A stretch of 64,000 bases of DNA, from the NCBI GenBank assembly GCA_030833845.1, contig JAURGK010000008.1, forward strand, positions 19,807 through 83,806, written 5' to 3'. Both the position numbers and the translations under genes were made by a program. Each line of letters opens with the position of its first letter. Positions within the stretch are counted from its first letter, which is position 1. The notes below the pieces were generated by a model, which saw nothing but the letters and a program-made list of their open reading frames with translations, searched no databases and was not told where the DNA came from. Shown here piece after piece: positions 63,590 through 64,000 of this stretch. Source of the stretch: Crocinitomicaceae bacterium. Lineage in GTDB: Bacteria > Bacteroidota > Bacteroidia > Flavobacteriales_D > Crocinitomicaceae.

Positions 63590-64000
63590 TTATTTACCGA
63601 TACAAAACTTCGAGAAGATGGTGCCGAGGATGTCCGTATCAACATCTATCTGACCCGTGATGTGGCCGAGTTGGCGCATGGCCTCGCGGATGTCCATGGC
63701 GATGAAGTCGGCGGTGGTTTGGCCGTCGAGGCCTGCTTGGGCACGTTCGAGGGCAGCTGCAGTAAGCTGAAGGGCCGCATGGTGGCGTGCATTGGAAACG
63801 ATGGTTTCATCTTGGATGCTGAAGTCACCGAGGGTGAGCTCCACCAAGATATTTTTAAGCTCTGTGATTCCTTGTCCGTTGAGCGCGCTAATGATAAGTG
63901 CTTCTTCGTTATTGTTGGGTATCAAAGAGCTTAAATCTGCTTTGTTTAAAATCAATAATATGTTTTTGTCAGGATGCAGCGTCTTTAAGGACTTTACCCA
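63590..64000 (-). CDS. mnmE: tRNA modification GTPase MnmE, 3' part (5' end outside window)
   Basis: C-terminal 136 residues of MnmE, running off the right edge. The G4 motif NKAD (after LLILNKADL), the G5-like ISALNGQG, and the helical domain ending IFSKFCIGK are present; the final FCIGK holds the Cys used with MnmG to modify U34 of tRNA (cmnm5U). The reading frame is open across the window edge (WVKSLKTLHPDKNILLI continues upstream). It is 32 bp upstream of the S46 gene on the same strand. Confidence 0.94.
   Translation of the reverse strand, partial: WVKSLKTLHPDKNILLILNKADLSSLIPNNNEEALIISALNGQGITELKNILVELTLGDFSIQDETIVSNARHHAALQLTAAALERAQAGLDGQTTADFIAMDIREAMRQLGHITGQIDVDTDILGTIFSKFCIGK

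Overview
This window is a gene-dense stretch of a Bacteroidota chromosome, most like the order Flavobacteriales. The evidence is: several secreted proteins with type A or type B C-terminal sorting domains of the type IX secretion system (T9SS); a GldA-like gliding ABC ATPase; an S46 dipeptidyl-peptidase; a SUF operon; an atpBEFHAG operon with a long periplasmic insert in subunit a and no beta/epsilon genes; and promoters matching the Bacteroidota -7 consensus TAnnTTTG with little sign of Shine-Dalgarno sequences. I see no rRNA, tRNA, insertion sequence, prophage or CRISPR array, and no gap over 300 bp without a gene. It reads as core chromosome.

Layout. 1-1932 is a LamG/Ig-repeat T9SS protein. 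1934-10556 (minus) is a tight run: LRR protein, GH25 lysozyme, membrane protein, rnpA, S41 protease, O-antigen ligase-like protein, gldA, tyrS and DUF3108. 10627-11964 is a T9SS surface protein. 11961-13954 (minus) is queA-ribF. 14040-18425 (minus) is a polysaccharide O-acylation module (two SGNH hydrolases and an MBOAT). 18476-20446 is a DUF255 thioredoxin-like protein. 20685-23838 (minus) is a two-subunit transketolase with a von Willebrand A protein between the halves. 23964-26821 is a small secreted protein coupled to a CUB/P-domain T9SS type B protein. 26854-28854 is hutU, followed by a convergent phosphodiesterase-like protein.

29938-33725 is the SUF iron-sulfur operon (A-type carrier, sufBCD, no sufS), ending at a bidirectional terminator shared with the convergent ATP synthase operon (33803-38772). 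38863-44150 carries haem biosynthesis genes (hemJ; hemA-hemC-hemD) mixed with methylmalonyl-CoA epimerase and a HAD phosphatase. 44166-46404 holds an unrecognised protein, a degenerate DEAD-helicase-like domain protein and a MazG-type pyrophosphohydrolase. 46453-52208 has an aldehyde dehydrogenase, a GH16 enzyme, an outer-membrane barrel candidate and an S9 oligopeptidase. 52264-55011 joins a methyltransferase to a MbnP/MbnH-like copper-protein and dihaem-enzyme pair. 55052-64000 has aspS, DUF3050, cysS, DUF4783, a GT2 synthase with a fused N-terminal beta-sandwich, a DPP11-like S46 peptidase and the 3' end of mnmE.

The points most worth following are: (i) a repeated promoter arrangement, TAnnTTTG followed by exactly four bases and then the start codon, which predicts leaderless mRNAs for at least five genes; (ii) a MbnP/MbnH-like pair in which the MbnP carries a T9SS-like tail; (iii) a VWA protein gene translationally coupled between two transketolase subunit genes; (iv) a strong hairpin between atpE and atpF; and (v) a stand-alone helicase-like domain that has lost its ATPase motifs. 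All functional calls come from reading the sequence and were not checked against a database.
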